This document shows, in pieces, positions 1 to 8,203 of a DNA stretch of 64,000 bases. The position numbers and the translations under genes are program-made. Below the pieces are notes generated by a model, which did not search any database, had not been told where the DNA came from, and saw nothing but the letters and a program-made list of their open reading frames with translations. This DNA comes from Chloroflexota bacterium (GTDB lineage Bacteria; Chloroflexota; Anaerolineae; Aggregatilineales; Phototrophicaceae). How positions within the stretch are numbered: the stretch's first letter is position 1; each line of letters begins with the position of its first letter. Location of the stretch: assembly GCA_026709625.1 (NCBI GenBank), contig JAPOSR010000064.1:49005-113004 (forward strand). The letters run 5' to 3'.

Positions 1-748
1 CGCTACCCGCCACCAGCATCGGGTAGGGCTTCCAATCGCGGTTGGCGAGCACGCTGGCAAACAGGAATTCATTCCATGAAAAAGCAAAGCAGATCAATGT
101 CGAGGCGACCAGGGCCGGGCGCGCCAATGGCAAGGCGATGCGCAAAAAAGTCGTGAATTCGCCCGCGCCATCCACCAGCGCCGCTTCACGCATTTCTGGC
201 GGCAGATCAGCAAAGTAGTCGCGCATGATCAGCACGGCGAACGGCAACGTAAAGGTGGCGTTGACGATGACCATGCCCGCCAGCGTATCCAGCAGTTTTA
301 GGTCGCGGAACATCAAGACAAACGGAATCAAGGTCGCGACCGGCGGCAAGAAGCGCTGCGACAAAAACCACGAGACCAGGTTGCGGTTGCCGATGCCATA
401 TTTGAAGCGCGCCAACCCATAGCCGGCCAGGGTGCCCAGCGTAGTCGCCACCAGCGTCGCGCCCAGCGAAATCAAGCTGCTGTTGCGCAAGGCTTTCATT
501 GTTTCTGCGCCGCCACTGCCGAATTCTTGCTGCCAGTTCAGCAAATTGGGTTCGAATTGCAGAAAGGGGATGATGTCGCCGCTCTTCCATTCCGATTTCA
601 GCGAGGTCAAAATCGCGTATCCAAACGGCGAAAACGCGATGAAAGTGCAGACGAGCGCCAGCGTGATGATGACATAATCGCCATAGCTTCGGCGCTGCGG
701 AATGTTTTTGACGACTGGGGCTTGAAGCGCTGCGCTGTTGTCTTGCAT
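1..748 (-). CDS. Carbohydrate ABC transporter permease, MalG-like (partial, runs off window start)
   Basis: Inner-membrane permease of a sugar ABC importer. The reverse strand is open from an ATG at 748 (GGAGG five bases upstream) to the window edge, so the 3' end is missing; the ORF track lists only a shadow here. The translation begins MQDNSAALQAPVV, has several hydrophobic segments, and carries the permease EAA loop as EAALVDGAGEFTTFLRIALP, which docks on the ATPase. It follows the MalF-like permease by 19 bp and belongs to the same operon as the binding protein at 1757-3430. The amino-sugar genes next door suggest an N-acetylglucosamine or chitooligosaccharide substrate, which is inference. 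Confidence 0.88.
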   Translation of the reverse strand, partial: MQDNSAALQAPVVKNIPQRRSYGDYVIITLALVCTFIAFSPFGYAILTSLKSEWKSGDIIPFLQFEPNLLNWQQEFGSGGAETMKALRNSSLISLGATLVATTLGTLAGYGLARFKYGIGNRNLVSWFLSQRFLPPVATLIPFVLMFRDLKLLDTLAGMVIVNATFTLPFAVLIMRDYFADLPPEMREAALVDGAGEFTTFLRIALPLARPALVASTLICFAFSWNEFLFASVLANRDWKPYPMLVAGS

Positions 749-767
749 GCTCGCCTCCGTGGTGTTT

Positions 768-1646
768 TTATTCGAAGCGCTCACGCACGCGATAGAAGTA
801 AATAGATGAGATCACAATCGCCACGATCACCAGCAGATAAGCCAGCGCCGCCGCCTCGCCCAGTTGAAAGCTGCCGACCAAACCCGTCTCGTAGGCATAA
901 TACACATAGGTCTGGGTGACTGAGCCCGGCCCGCCGCGCGTCAAACTGTAGGGGATATCGATGATCTTCAGCGACTCCACCATGCGCAGCAGCATCACCG
1001 TGCCCAAAGCCGGCGCGATCATAGGAAAAGTGATGGACCGAAACAACTGCCAGTTGGACTTGGTATCGAGCCGCGCCGATTCATACAGATCATCCGGGAT
1101 CGCTTGCATGGAGGCGAGGATGATGATGAAGACAAAGGGCGTCCACTGCCAGACATCCGTAAACATGACAGCCAAACGCGCCGGCATGGGTTCGATAAAC
1201 CAGTTGACGCGCCCCAAACCCAGCCCTTCCAGCACATTGTTGATTGGCCCCGATTGCTCGTTGAAAATCACCACGCCCAGCCAGCCGACAGCGATCGGCG
1301 CGGCGAACAGCGGCATGGTGACGATGGCTCGCATTTGTCGTAAAAAGGGCAGGCTGTGGTTAAACACCCAGGCGACAAAGGTGCCAAAAAACAATGTCGA
1401 GGCTGTGCTGCCCAAAAATAAAAAAGCGCTGAAGCTGGCGGTGCTGACAGCTTTCTTGTCGACTTTCTCATCGCCGATGCCCAGGATCTCCGCATAATTC
1501 TCGAAGCCGATGTATTTGGGATTGCGCCCCAGCCGATAATTCGTCAGGCTCAATCCGAAAGAATAGAGCAGTGGAAAGAGCGTGAAAGCCAGAATCCAAA
1601 TCACGCCTGGCATCAAAAAAAGGTACTTGGCTCGGTTGTTGGTCAT
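768..1646 (-). CDS. Carbohydrate ABC transporter permease, MalF/UgpA-like
   Basis: First permease of the sugar ABC importer, about 292 aa with six hydrophobic segments. The EAA loop reads ESARLDTKSNWQLFRSITFP. The ORF track starts earlier (1673), but those first residues (MGEGAGGIS) are translated from intergenic repeat DNA, so I place the start at the ATG of MTNNRAKYLF at 1646, preceded by a GGGGG stretch. The order binding protein, MalF-like, MalG-like on the minus strand is the usual CUT1 arrangement. No ATPase gene is visible; CUT1 systems often share a distant MsmK/UgpC-type ATPase. Confidence 0.9.
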   Translation of the reverse strand: MTNNRAKYLFLMPGVIWILAFTLFPLLYSFGLSLTNYRLGRNPKYIGFENYAEILGIGDEKVDKKAVSTASFSAFLFLGSTASTLFFGTFVAWVFNHSLPFLRQMRAIVTMPLFAAPIAVGWLGVVIFNEQSGPINNVLEGLGLGRVNWFIEPMPARLAVMFTDVWQWTPFVFIIILASMQAIPDDLYESARLDTKSNWQLFRSITFPMIAPALGTVMLLRMVESLKIIDIPYSLTRGGPGSVTQTYVYYAYETGLVGSFQLGEAAALAYLLVIVAIVISSIYFYRVRERFE

Positions 1647-1654
1647 GGATATTC

Positions 1655-1757
1655 CCCCGGCCCCTTCCCCCAAAATGAGGGAAGGAGAGGTTTTTCGACT
1701 TTCGTGAACTTACGAAGCCCCTCCCTCTTTATGGGGGGAGGGGTATGGGGTAGGGGT
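1655..1757. repeat. GC-rich repeat with hairpin between binding-protein and permease genes
   Basis: The spacer contains two CCCCTCCC/GGGGAGGGG-type inverted repeats (one at about 1717-1743) and resembles the internal part of the dispersed element seen elsewhere in the window, but lacks its conserved ends. On the minus transcript it forms a strong GC stem just after the binding-protein gene, where it could reduce transcription of the downstream permeases or protect the upstream mRNA. Confidence 0.55.
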
Positions 1758-3430
1758 CACATCCCGCCCATGTAGCCGATGGCCTGCTGATAGATCTCCA
1801 ACTGGCTGTCGGTATCGAGGTCGTCGGTGATTTCTTCCCAGTCTTCAGCGGTGTTATCCAAGGCTTCCTGTGCCGATGATTGCCCGGTCATCGCCTCGGA
1901 CAAGCGGATGTCCAGCGTCTCCTGGATGTATTCCAACGTGCCCGGGATGCGCAGGTAGGTCACCGAAGTCGGTTTGTCATAAACATTGGAGCCATAGGCG
2001 TTGATGTAGCGTTCCATGTCCGCCGCATCGAAGCCAACCGCCGTATAATCTTCCGAAGCCGCCGTGCCGCGCGGGGCATAGAGCTGGTAGGTGCAGCAGG
2101 GGTCGACACCCTGCCAGCCGGTGGTGGCGTTGTAGAAGTTGACAGACGGGTTGGCGATCATCGCCATGTAGAAGTAGGTCAGCTCTGGGTTTTCGCTGAA
2201 TGACGACATGGTGGGGTGCCAGCTGCCGCCAGTGGTATTGCCGACGCAGTTGGGATTTTCGGCATCCACGACCACTTCACCAATCTCGCGGTCATACCAT
2301 TCGCTGGAACAGGGAATGACATCCGCGCCCAGGCTGCCACGGATGGTCGACCGGTCGGTATTCTGCGAAAGCGAGCCGACATCGCCCCAGCTGAAAGTGG
2401 CGATGGCGTTGCCGCCGAGGAAGTTGTCCCAAGCCTCGCCCAGCTGCCAGCCAAACTGCGCTTCTTGCCCGGTCGCGGCCAGTTCTTGCAAGAATTCCAG
2501 CGCCATGACATGGCCCGGCTCGTTGATCAGTGGCGTCATGTCATCGGGGTCGAACCAGAAGACATTGTCATACTTGCTGACAGCGCGTGGGTCATCGCCT
2601 TCGGCCGGCGTTACAGCGAACGAAGCCGCCAACGTGGCGAAGTGGAAGTGACCCTGCCCGCCGGGCGCGAGATGAAGGCTGATGCCGTCATCAGGATCGC
2701 CATCGCCATTCCAGTCCTTGCCGTTGAAGAAGCTGGTGATGGCCAGCAGATCTTGCCAGGTCGCGATGGGATAGGGCATAGGCGAGCCGACTTCGGCTTC
2801 ATATGCCGCTTGCCATTCGGGGTCGCTCAGGATGTCATGGCGATAATAGAGCAGCTGCGCATCGCCGTCCATCTGGCTGCCGTATGTTTCGCCGCCCCAT
2901 TGCAGCAGGGCGCGGAAAGCTGGCGCTGTGTCTTCGGGCGACCACTGGGCGAAGCGCTCATCGCCGATCCATTGGTCAATCGGTTGGATCCAGCCATTGC
3001 TGATCCAGTCGCCATATTGCCAGGCTGCGCCGATGAAGACATCGTAGGTGTATTGCCCGGTCAAGAAGTCAGCGGGAATGGTCGTGCCCAACTGGTTGTA
3101 GGGGATCTCAACGATCTCCAAGGTTGCGCCAGTCGCTGCCTCGAAGGCGTTGCGATAGAAATAAATGGTGCCGCTGATGCCGCCGCGCGAGCCCTGACCC
3201 AGCACGCCAAAGGTGATCGTCTTGCCTTCGCCCAGCGCGCGACCATCGGGGATATTCGCCGCCAGCAGCGCTTCAAAAGCCAGCGTCTGCTCCAGCTCGG
3301 TCTCGGCGACTTCAGGGATAGGGAAGATCTCGTCAGCCGTCTTGCCAAAGAATGTGTCTTGCGCCGCGACGCCCAAAACGCCAGTGAGAAGGACAAAGAT
3401 GGATATGAGAATGCCGAATTTCACTTTCAT
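1757..3430 (-). CDS. Sugar ABC transporter extracellular substrate-binding protein
   Basis: Secreted solute-binding protein of 557 aa. It has a clear signal peptide (MKVKFGILISIFVLLTGVLGVAAQ) without an obvious lipobox Cys, then a family-1-type binding fold (EAATGATLEIVEIPYNQL and a GGNAIATFSWGDV segment near residue 340). It is longer than the usual 420-450 aa sugar-binding protein. It heads an operon with two permeases (1646 and 748). Adjacent nagA, GH20 and SIS genes suggest amino sugars or chitooligosaccharides as ligand; this is context only. Confidence 0.88.
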   Translation of the reverse strand: MKVKFGILISIFVLLTGVLGVAAQDTFFGKTADEIFPIPEVAETELEQTLAFEALLAANIPDGRALGEGKTITFGVLGQGSRGGISGTIYFYRNAFEAATGATLEIVEIPYNQLGTTIPADFLTGQYTYDVFIGAAWQYGDWISNGWIQPIDQWIGDERFAQWSPEDTAPAFRALLQWGGETYGSQMDGDAQLLYYRHDILSDPEWQAAYEAEVGSPMPYPIATWQDLLAITSFFNGKDWNGDGDPDDGISLHLAPGGQGHFHFATLAASFAVTPAEGDDPRAVSKYDNVFWFDPDDMTPLINEPGHVMALEFLQELAATGQEAQFGWQLGEAWDNFLGGNAIATFSWGDVGSLSQNTDRSTIRGSLGADVIPCSSEWYDREIGEVVVDAENPNCVGNTTGGSWHPTMSSFSENPELTYFYMAMIANPSVNFYNATTGWQGVDPCCTYQLYAPRGTAASEDYTAVGFDAADMERYINAYGSNVYDKPTSVTYLRIPGTLEYIQETLDIRLSEAMTGQSSAQEALDNTAEDWEEITDDLDTDSQLEIYQQAIGYMGGM

Positions 3431-3533
3431 CGAAGACTCCTGTCATATTGGAAGCAGGTTGCGCCTCAATTCTTGAAACAGGCGCGAGCCAACTATAACA
3501 AGTCTGGCAGACAATGCAAAAAATGACATGCGG

Positions 3534-3685
3534 GGGAGTGATGAATGCGTGGATATGGCAACCAAGCCCCCCATCCCCCGGCCCCTTGCCCCCAGAACGA
3601 GGGAAGGGGAGTTTTTCCGGCGCTTCCGCAGCATGGCAGCCCCTCTCTCATTTTGGGGGAGGGGTTTGGGGCGGGGGAGGTGGCA
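3534..3685 (-). mobile_element. Dispersed TIR element, partial copy
   Basis: Occupies most of the 3431-3762 intergenic gap. Relative to the best full copy (39867-40045) it is inverted: it begins with the right terminal repeat (GGGAGTGATGAATGCGTGGA), continues through the GC-rich core (CCCTTCCCTCGTTCTGG in reverse orientation) and stops near GTGGCAAC without the left terminal repeat. I see no other feature in this gap. Confidence 0.7.
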
Positions 3686-3762
3686 ACTTGTTGGATGCCC
3701 AGTTATTCAGCTGGTCGCCCGCGCTTCCAGATATGGTTTTCGGACGATTTGATACACTGCCC

Positions 3763-4173
3763 CTATAGTTTGTCGCCGGTTGATTTTGGCTGCGCGAGTT
3801 GGCGGCAATCCACCCGTAGCTTGCCTTTGATTCGGTTGCATGCGCCACAGAGCAACTGCAAGTTTTCCAGAGTCGAGCGTCCACCGCGCGCGATTGGCAG
3901 CACATGATCCAGCGTCAGCGATTTGGCTGAGCCGCAGTTTGCGCAGCGTTCGCCATATTTTTCGACGAGCGTCGTCTGCCAAGCCGCATAGTTGGCGCGC
4001 AAAATGGCTCGTTCGCGCCGCTTCACCTGTGGCGGCACCGCCCAACGCGTCCGTTCCCTTAGGTGTTGAGGCGAATATTCGCGTCCGCCACGCGTCAGGA
4101 ATCGGCGCAGCTGGCTTTCTGGCGCGGCACAGCGGCAACGATGCGCCAGCCGACCGCAATAGACGCAGTTCAC
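3763..4173 (-). CDS. HNH endonuclease family protein
   Basis: Small predicted nuclease of about 136 aa. The C-terminal half has the HNH pattern: a CANCG zinc knuckle, LDHVLPIARGG, then ENLQLLCGACNRIKG. The N-terminus carries a second cysteine cluster (NCVYCGRLAHRCRC). The ORF track begins at 4236, inside nagA. I prefer a GTG at 4173, because its GTGA overlaps the TGA stop of nagA (4170-4172), giving translational coupling, and the protein then starts directly at the first zinc cluster. Role unknown; such small HNH proteins occur in mobile elements and defence, yet this one is locked to a sugar catabolic gene. Confidence 0.8.
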   Translation of the reverse strand: MNCVYCGRLAHRCRCAAPESQLRRFLTRGGREYSPQHLRERTRWAVPPQVKRRERAILRANYAAWQTTLVEKYGERCANCGSAKSLTLDHVLPIARGGRSTLENLQLLCGACNRIKGKLRVDCRQLAQPKSTGDKL

Positions 4174-5324
4174 AGCGTTTGATGCACGACTTCGCCACCC
4201 AGCACAGTCGTCTGGACACCCGCGGCCTCGTCCCACAGCACGATATCCGCATCTGCGCCGACTCGCAGCGAGCCTTTGCGCGGGTAGAGGCCGACGCTGC
4301 GCGCCGGGACGCGCGTCAACATAGGCAGCGCCTGCTCGAGTGTCAGGCTGCAGAAGCGCATCAGGTTGCGTAGCGCCCCGGGCATGGTCAGTGTGCTGCC
4401 CGCCAAGCCGCCATGCGCCGCCCGCGCCACGCCACCCAGCGTCGTCACCGTGACATCGCCCAGCCCATAGATGCCATCCGCCAGCCCAGTCGCGCGCATG
4501 GCATCGGTGATCGCCAAGACCCGTTCGCGCCCCGCCAGCCGCAGCAGCAAGCGCAGCACCGCCGGATGCACATGCACGCCATCGGCGATGATCTGAAAAG
4601 TAACTTGTGGATTTTCGATGGCCGCGGTCAAGATGCCTGGCGCGCGATGATGCAGCCCGGGCATGCCATTGAAGGTATGCGTGATTTGGCTGATGCCGGC
4701 GCGGAAAAAATCGCCGGCGGCGGCATAATCGGCGGCGCTGTGCCCGATTGATACATGGATGCCGCGCGCGACTGCCTCAGCCAGCAGGTCCGCGCCACCA
4801 GCCAGCTCGGGTGCCAAGGTAATCAGCTTGATGACGCCGCTATCCAGCCAGGGGCGATACTCGGCGGGTTCGGGCGAGCGCAAATGTTGGGCGGGCTGGC
4901 TGCCACGGTAGTCCGCGTTCAGGTATGGACCTTCCAGATGCGCGCCGACAAAGGGACTGCGCTGCGCATTGATGTGCTCGCGCAGGGTATCCAGCGCCCG
5001 GCTGATGCGCGCGCGGCTGTCCGCCATGGTTGTGCCCAGGCAGGTGGTAACGCCCTGCCGCAGCAAGAACGCGCCCAGATTGCCCAGCAGCCCGGGCCTG
5101 GCGTCCATCACATCGCAGCCGTCGCTGCCATGCAGGTGCAGGTCGACGAAGCCGGGCAGGGCATAGCAGCCGCGCGCGTCCAGCCGGCGGTCGCCCGGCT
5201 CTGGCGTGATTTCGCCGGCGCGGGCGATGGCGCGAATGCCGCCGCCCTCAATGAGCAGGCAGCGTCCGTCCAAAAAACGGTCTTCTTGCCAGATGCGGCT
5301 GTTAGTGATGAGCAAGCGTGACAT
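4170..5324 (-). CDS. nagA: N-acetylglucosamine-6-phosphate deacetylase
   Basis: Cytoplasmic metallohydrolase converting GlcNAc-6-phosphate to glucosamine-6-phosphate and acetate. The 384-aa length is normal. Visible motifs are the metal site VDLHLHGSDG, the signature HLEGPYLNADYRG, GHSAADY, the substrate loop THTFNGMPGLHHRAPG and the catalytic aspartate region ITDAMRATGLADG. It is divergent from the SIS gene at 5571 across a 246-bp gap. With GH20 and two SIS enzymes it forms an amino-sugar degradation locus. Its stop overlaps the HNH gene start. Confidence 0.95.
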   Translation of the reverse strand: MSRLLITNSRIWQEDRFLDGRCLLIEGGGIRAIARAGEITPEPGDRRLDARGCYALPGFVDLHLHGSDGCDVMDARPGLLGNLGAFLLRQGVTTCLGTTMADSRARISRALDTLREHINAQRSPFVGAHLEGPYLNADYRGSQPAQHLRSPEPAEYRPWLDSGVIKLITLAPELAGGADLLAEAVARGIHVSIGHSAADYAAAGDFFRAGISQITHTFNGMPGLHHRAPGILTAAIENPQVTFQIIADGVHVHPAVLRLLLRLAGRERVLAITDAMRATGLADGIYGLGDVTVTTLGGVARAAHGGLAGSTLTMPGALRNLMRFCSLTLEQALPMLTRVPARSVGLYPRKGSLRVGADADIVLWDEAAGVQTTVLGGEVVHQTL

Positions 5325-5558
5325 GGCGCTTAGTTTACCACTGCTGCGTGCCGAGTCTCGACCTTGATTGTCTGGACAAACACATCCAGTTGCATGGCAT
5401 TATTTCCGGCTGCGGCGCTGGCCTAAGTCTGCATTGCTCACGGTCTTGCCGCTTCTCTGGGGATTTGCCCAACTCGATTAGACAAATCTCTTGGCGACAA
5501 AAGCGGATAAGATCAGCTTTTCACAAAATACCGGGCAGGACGAGGGCACCGTTTCTGT

Positions 5559-5570
5559 TACAATGATAGT
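5559..5570 (+). promoter_or_regulatory. -10 element abutting the start codon (possible leaderless transcript)
   Basis: A TACAAT hexamer at 5559-5564 lies six bases before the ATG at 5571, and no Shine-Dalgarno sequence precedes that ATG. A transcript starting about seven bases after the -10 box would begin at or next to the start codon. No convincing -35 hexamer is visible. Confidence 0.4.
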
Positions 5571-6608
5571 ATGAATGTTGGACAGCACACCCTGCGCGAA
5601 ATCCTCAGCCAGCCCGCGGCTTGGTCGGCGGCATTGCGCGCTTTTGAACAGAGCCAAAGCGAGACGCTGGACCTGTGGGCGACCGCCGACTTCGACCAGG
5701 TGATCGTAACCGGCTGCGGATCGACCTATTATCTTTCGCTGGCTGCGGCGCAACTGCTGCGGCAGAGCGGTGTGCATGCCAGCGCGGTGCCAGCCAGTGA
5801 ATTGCTGCTGCGCCGCGAAGCTGTTTGCCTGCCCGGCGCGCGCTATCTGCTGCTGACTATCTCGCGCAGCGGCACGACCACCGAAACACTGCGCGCCCAG
5901 GAGAATTTCGCGAAAGCTGGCGGGCGCGTCATCTGCATTACCTGCGACAGCGCCAGCCCCTTGGCGCAGTCCGCCGACCTGGCGATCGCCGTTGATGCCG
6001 CCCAAGAACGCAGCGTCGCCCAGACACGCTCGTTCAGCAGCATGTTGGTGGCTGCGCAGCTCTTGGCGGGCGCGTTGAGTGGGCAATCCGCCAGCGTCGG
6101 CGCGGGGTTGCCCGGCGCCTGCGTCGCTCTGCTCGATTCCTGCGCCGATTCGATGCGGCTGCTCGGACAAGATGAGCGTCTGTGCCGCTTCTTCTTCTTG
6201 GGGGCGGGCGCGCTTTATGGCATCGCCTGCGAAGCCATGCTGAAGATGAAAGAGATGGCGCTGGCTCACAGCGAGGCATTTCATCCGCTGGAATTTCGGC
6301 ATGGGCCCATGTCGCTGGTGGGCGCGGACAGTCTGGTCATCGGCTTGGTTTCGCCCGCCGCGGCGCAGCACGAATTGCGCGTCTTGCAAGAGATGCGAGT
6401 CATGGGCGCGACTGTGCTGGTCATCAGCCAAAGCCACAGCGAATTCGCGCATCACATCGCGCTGCCAGCCGACCCGCCTGCTGCCTGTGCGCCCGCGCTG
6501 CACCTGCCGCCCCTGCAGCTGCTGGCATATTGGCGCGCGCTGAAAAATGGCTGCGACCCCGACCAGCCGCGCCACCTAAGCGCAGTAATTTCGCTGGACG
6601 ACATCTAA
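5571..6608 (+). CDS. SIS-domain sugar isomerase/deaminase (GlmS C-terminal-like)
   Basis: Protein of 345 aa with two SIS sugar-phosphate-binding domains like the isomerase half of glucosamine-fructose-6-phosphate aminotransferase. Motifs: GCGSTYYLSLAAAQLL and SRSGTTTETLRA in the first domain, and HPLEFRHGPMSLVG in the second. It lacks the N-terminal glutaminase domain, as in NagB-II or AgaS-type deaminases that convert glucosamine-6-phosphate to fructose-6-phosphate. It starts a plus-strand operon with GH20 (26 bp downstream) and a second SIS protein, which fits GlcNAc degradation after NagA. The precise substrate is inferred. Confidence 0.85.
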   Translation: MNVGQHTLREILSQPAAWSAALRAFEQSQSETLDLWATADFDQVIVTGCGSTYYLSLAAAQLLRQSGVHASAVPASELLLRREAVCLPGARYLLLTISRSGTTTETLRAQENFAKAGGRVICITCDSASPLAQSADLAIAVDAAQERSVAQTRSFSSMLVAAQLLAGALSGQSASVGAGLPGACVALLDSCADSMRLLGQDERLCRFFFLGAGALYGIACEAMLKMKEMALAHSEAFHPLEFRHGPMSLVGADSLVIGLVSPAAAQHELRVLQEMRVMGATVLVISQSHSEFAHHIALPADPPAACAPALHLPPLQLLAYWRALKNGCDPDQPRHLSAVISLDDI

Positions 6609-6634
6609 CCGCTTCGCTATAAAGGACAAGGCGC

Positions 6635-8203
6635 ATGGCTGATATCACGCTTTTCCCGCAACCAGCTCGACTCGAACGCATCGGCGCAGATTTTTCGCTT
6701 GCCGCCGACGCGCGCATCATCGCTCACGACCGCGCCTTGGGCGAGATCTTGGCGAGCTATCTGCGCCCAGCCACCGGGTTCGCCCTGCCTGTGCAAGAGA
6801 CCGAGAGCAGCGAACCGGCCGCGGATGCCAATGTCATCATTCTCGAAAAGATGGTGGCGGGCGACTCGCCAGAAGCCTATTCGCTCGTGGCTGGCGGGAC
6901 GGCGCTGCGCTTGCAAGCGGCTGATCGGCGCGGTTTCCTGCATGGCTTTCAGACGATCCGCCAACTCCTGCCGAGGCAGATCCTCGCGGGCGAAGTCGCG
7001 CCGGGCGTCGACTGGCGCATACCCGGGCTGGAACTGGATGATGAGCCGGCTTTTGGCTGGCGGGGCTTGCATCTGGATGTCGGGCGGCACTTCTTCCCGC
7101 TGGATTTCATCAAACAATTCATCGACATGCTGGCTTTCTATAAATTCAACATCTTCCACTGGCACCTCACTGAAGACCAGGGCTGGCGCATCGAGATACA
7201 AAAGTACCCGCTTCTGACTGAAATTGGCGGCTTCCGCAGCGAGACGATCGTCGGCAACAACATGAACGCAAACGAATACGATGGTCAGCCCTATGGCGGT
7301 TTTTATACGCAGGCTGAGATCCGCGAGGCAGTTGACTATGCCGGCGCGCGCGGCATCACCATCGTGCCCGAAATCGAGATGCCCGGGCATGCAGTGGCGG
7401 CGCTGACTGCCTATCCAGCCTTGGGCTGTCGTGGCGAAGGCTACGAAGTGCGCCGCAAATGGGGCATCGCCAAAGACATCTTTTGCGCGGGCAATGACGA
7501 AGTCTTTGTCTTCCTGGAAAATGTGCTGGACGAGGTCTTGGCGCTCTTCCCGTCCGAATACATTCACATCGGCGGCGACGAAGCGCCCAAAGACCGCTGG
7601 AAAGCGTGCCAAGCCTGTCAAGCGCGCATCCAGGCGGAAGGGCTGGCTGATGAGCGCGAACTGCAAAGCTGGTTCATTCGCCGCATCGAAAGCTGGCTCA
7701 ACGCGCGGGGACGCAAGATGCTGGGCTGGGACGAAATCCTAGAAGGCGGCCTCGCGCCCAATGCCACCGTGATGAGCTGGCGCGGCAGTGAAGGCGGCAT
7801 CGCGGCTGCCAACGCCGGGCACGATGTCGTCATGACCCCGAATACCTATTGCTACCTCGACTATTATCAGTCGGTCGATACGCAGAGCGAACCACTGGCT
7901 ATCCCGTCCATTCTGCCCCTGCGGCAGGTATGGGATTATGTGGTGATACCACCGCAGATCGACAAGGAAAAGCGGCACCATATCCTGGGCGGGCAAGGCA
8001 ATATCTGGACGGAATACATGCCCAACAGCGACCATGTCGAATACATGATGTTTCCGCGCGCCATCGCCATCGCCGATGTGCTGTGGCATCATCCGCAAGA
8101 GCGCGATTATGCGGCGCTGGTCGAGCGGCTGCAGCGGCATCTGCCCAGCCTCGATACACTGGGAGTCAACTACCGTCGGCTAGACGAGGCAGACAGCGCA
8201 TGA
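6635..8203 (+). CDS. Beta-N-acetylhexosaminidase, GH20
   Basis: 522-aa glycoside hydrolase releasing terminal GlcNAc or GalNAc by substrate-assisted catalysis. It has an N-terminal GH20b-type domain (to about residue 130) and the catalytic barrel, with FHWHLTEDQGWRIEI, VPEIEMPGHAVAAL and the catalytic Asp-Glu pair in HIGGDEAPKDRW. There is no signal peptide, so it should act in the cytoplasm on imported oligosaccharides, which fits the adjacent ABC importer. Its TGA overlaps the ATG of the second SIS gene (ATGA, 8200-8203). Confidence 0.94.
   Translation: MADITLFPQPARLERIGADFSLAADARIIAHDRALGEILASYLRPATGFALPVQETESSEPAADANVIILEKMVAGDSPEAYSLVAGGTALRLQAADRRGFLHGFQTIRQLLPRQILAGEVAPGVDWRIPGLELDDEPAFGWRGLHLDVGRHFFPLDFIKQFIDMLAFYKFNIFHWHLTEDQGWRIEIQKYPLLTEIGGFRSETIVGNNMNANEYDGQPYGGFYTQAEIREAVDYAGARGITIVPEIEMPGHAVAALTAYPALGCRGEGYEVRRKWGIAKDIFCAGNDEVFVFLENVLDEVLALFPSEYIHIGGDEAPKDRWKACQACQARIQAEGLADERELQSWFIRRIESWLNARGRKMLGWDEILEGGLAPNATVMSWRGSEGGIAAANAGHDVVMTPNTYCYLDYYQSVDTQSEPLAIPSILPLRQVWDYVVIPPQIDKEKRHHILGGQGNIWTEYMPNSDHVEYMMFPRAIAIADVLWHHPQERDYAALVERLQRHLPSLDTLGVNYRRLDEADSA

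Noticed and set aside
2216-3526. 436-aa plus-strand ORF opposite the sugar-binding protein gene
   Set aside because: It is the antisense shadow of a protein with signal peptide, good ribosome-binding site and family motifs; its own translation has no recognisable domain.
6617-7666. 349-aa minus-strand ORF across the GH20 gene
   Set aside because: Shadow of GH20, whose catalytic motifs are intact on the plus strand.
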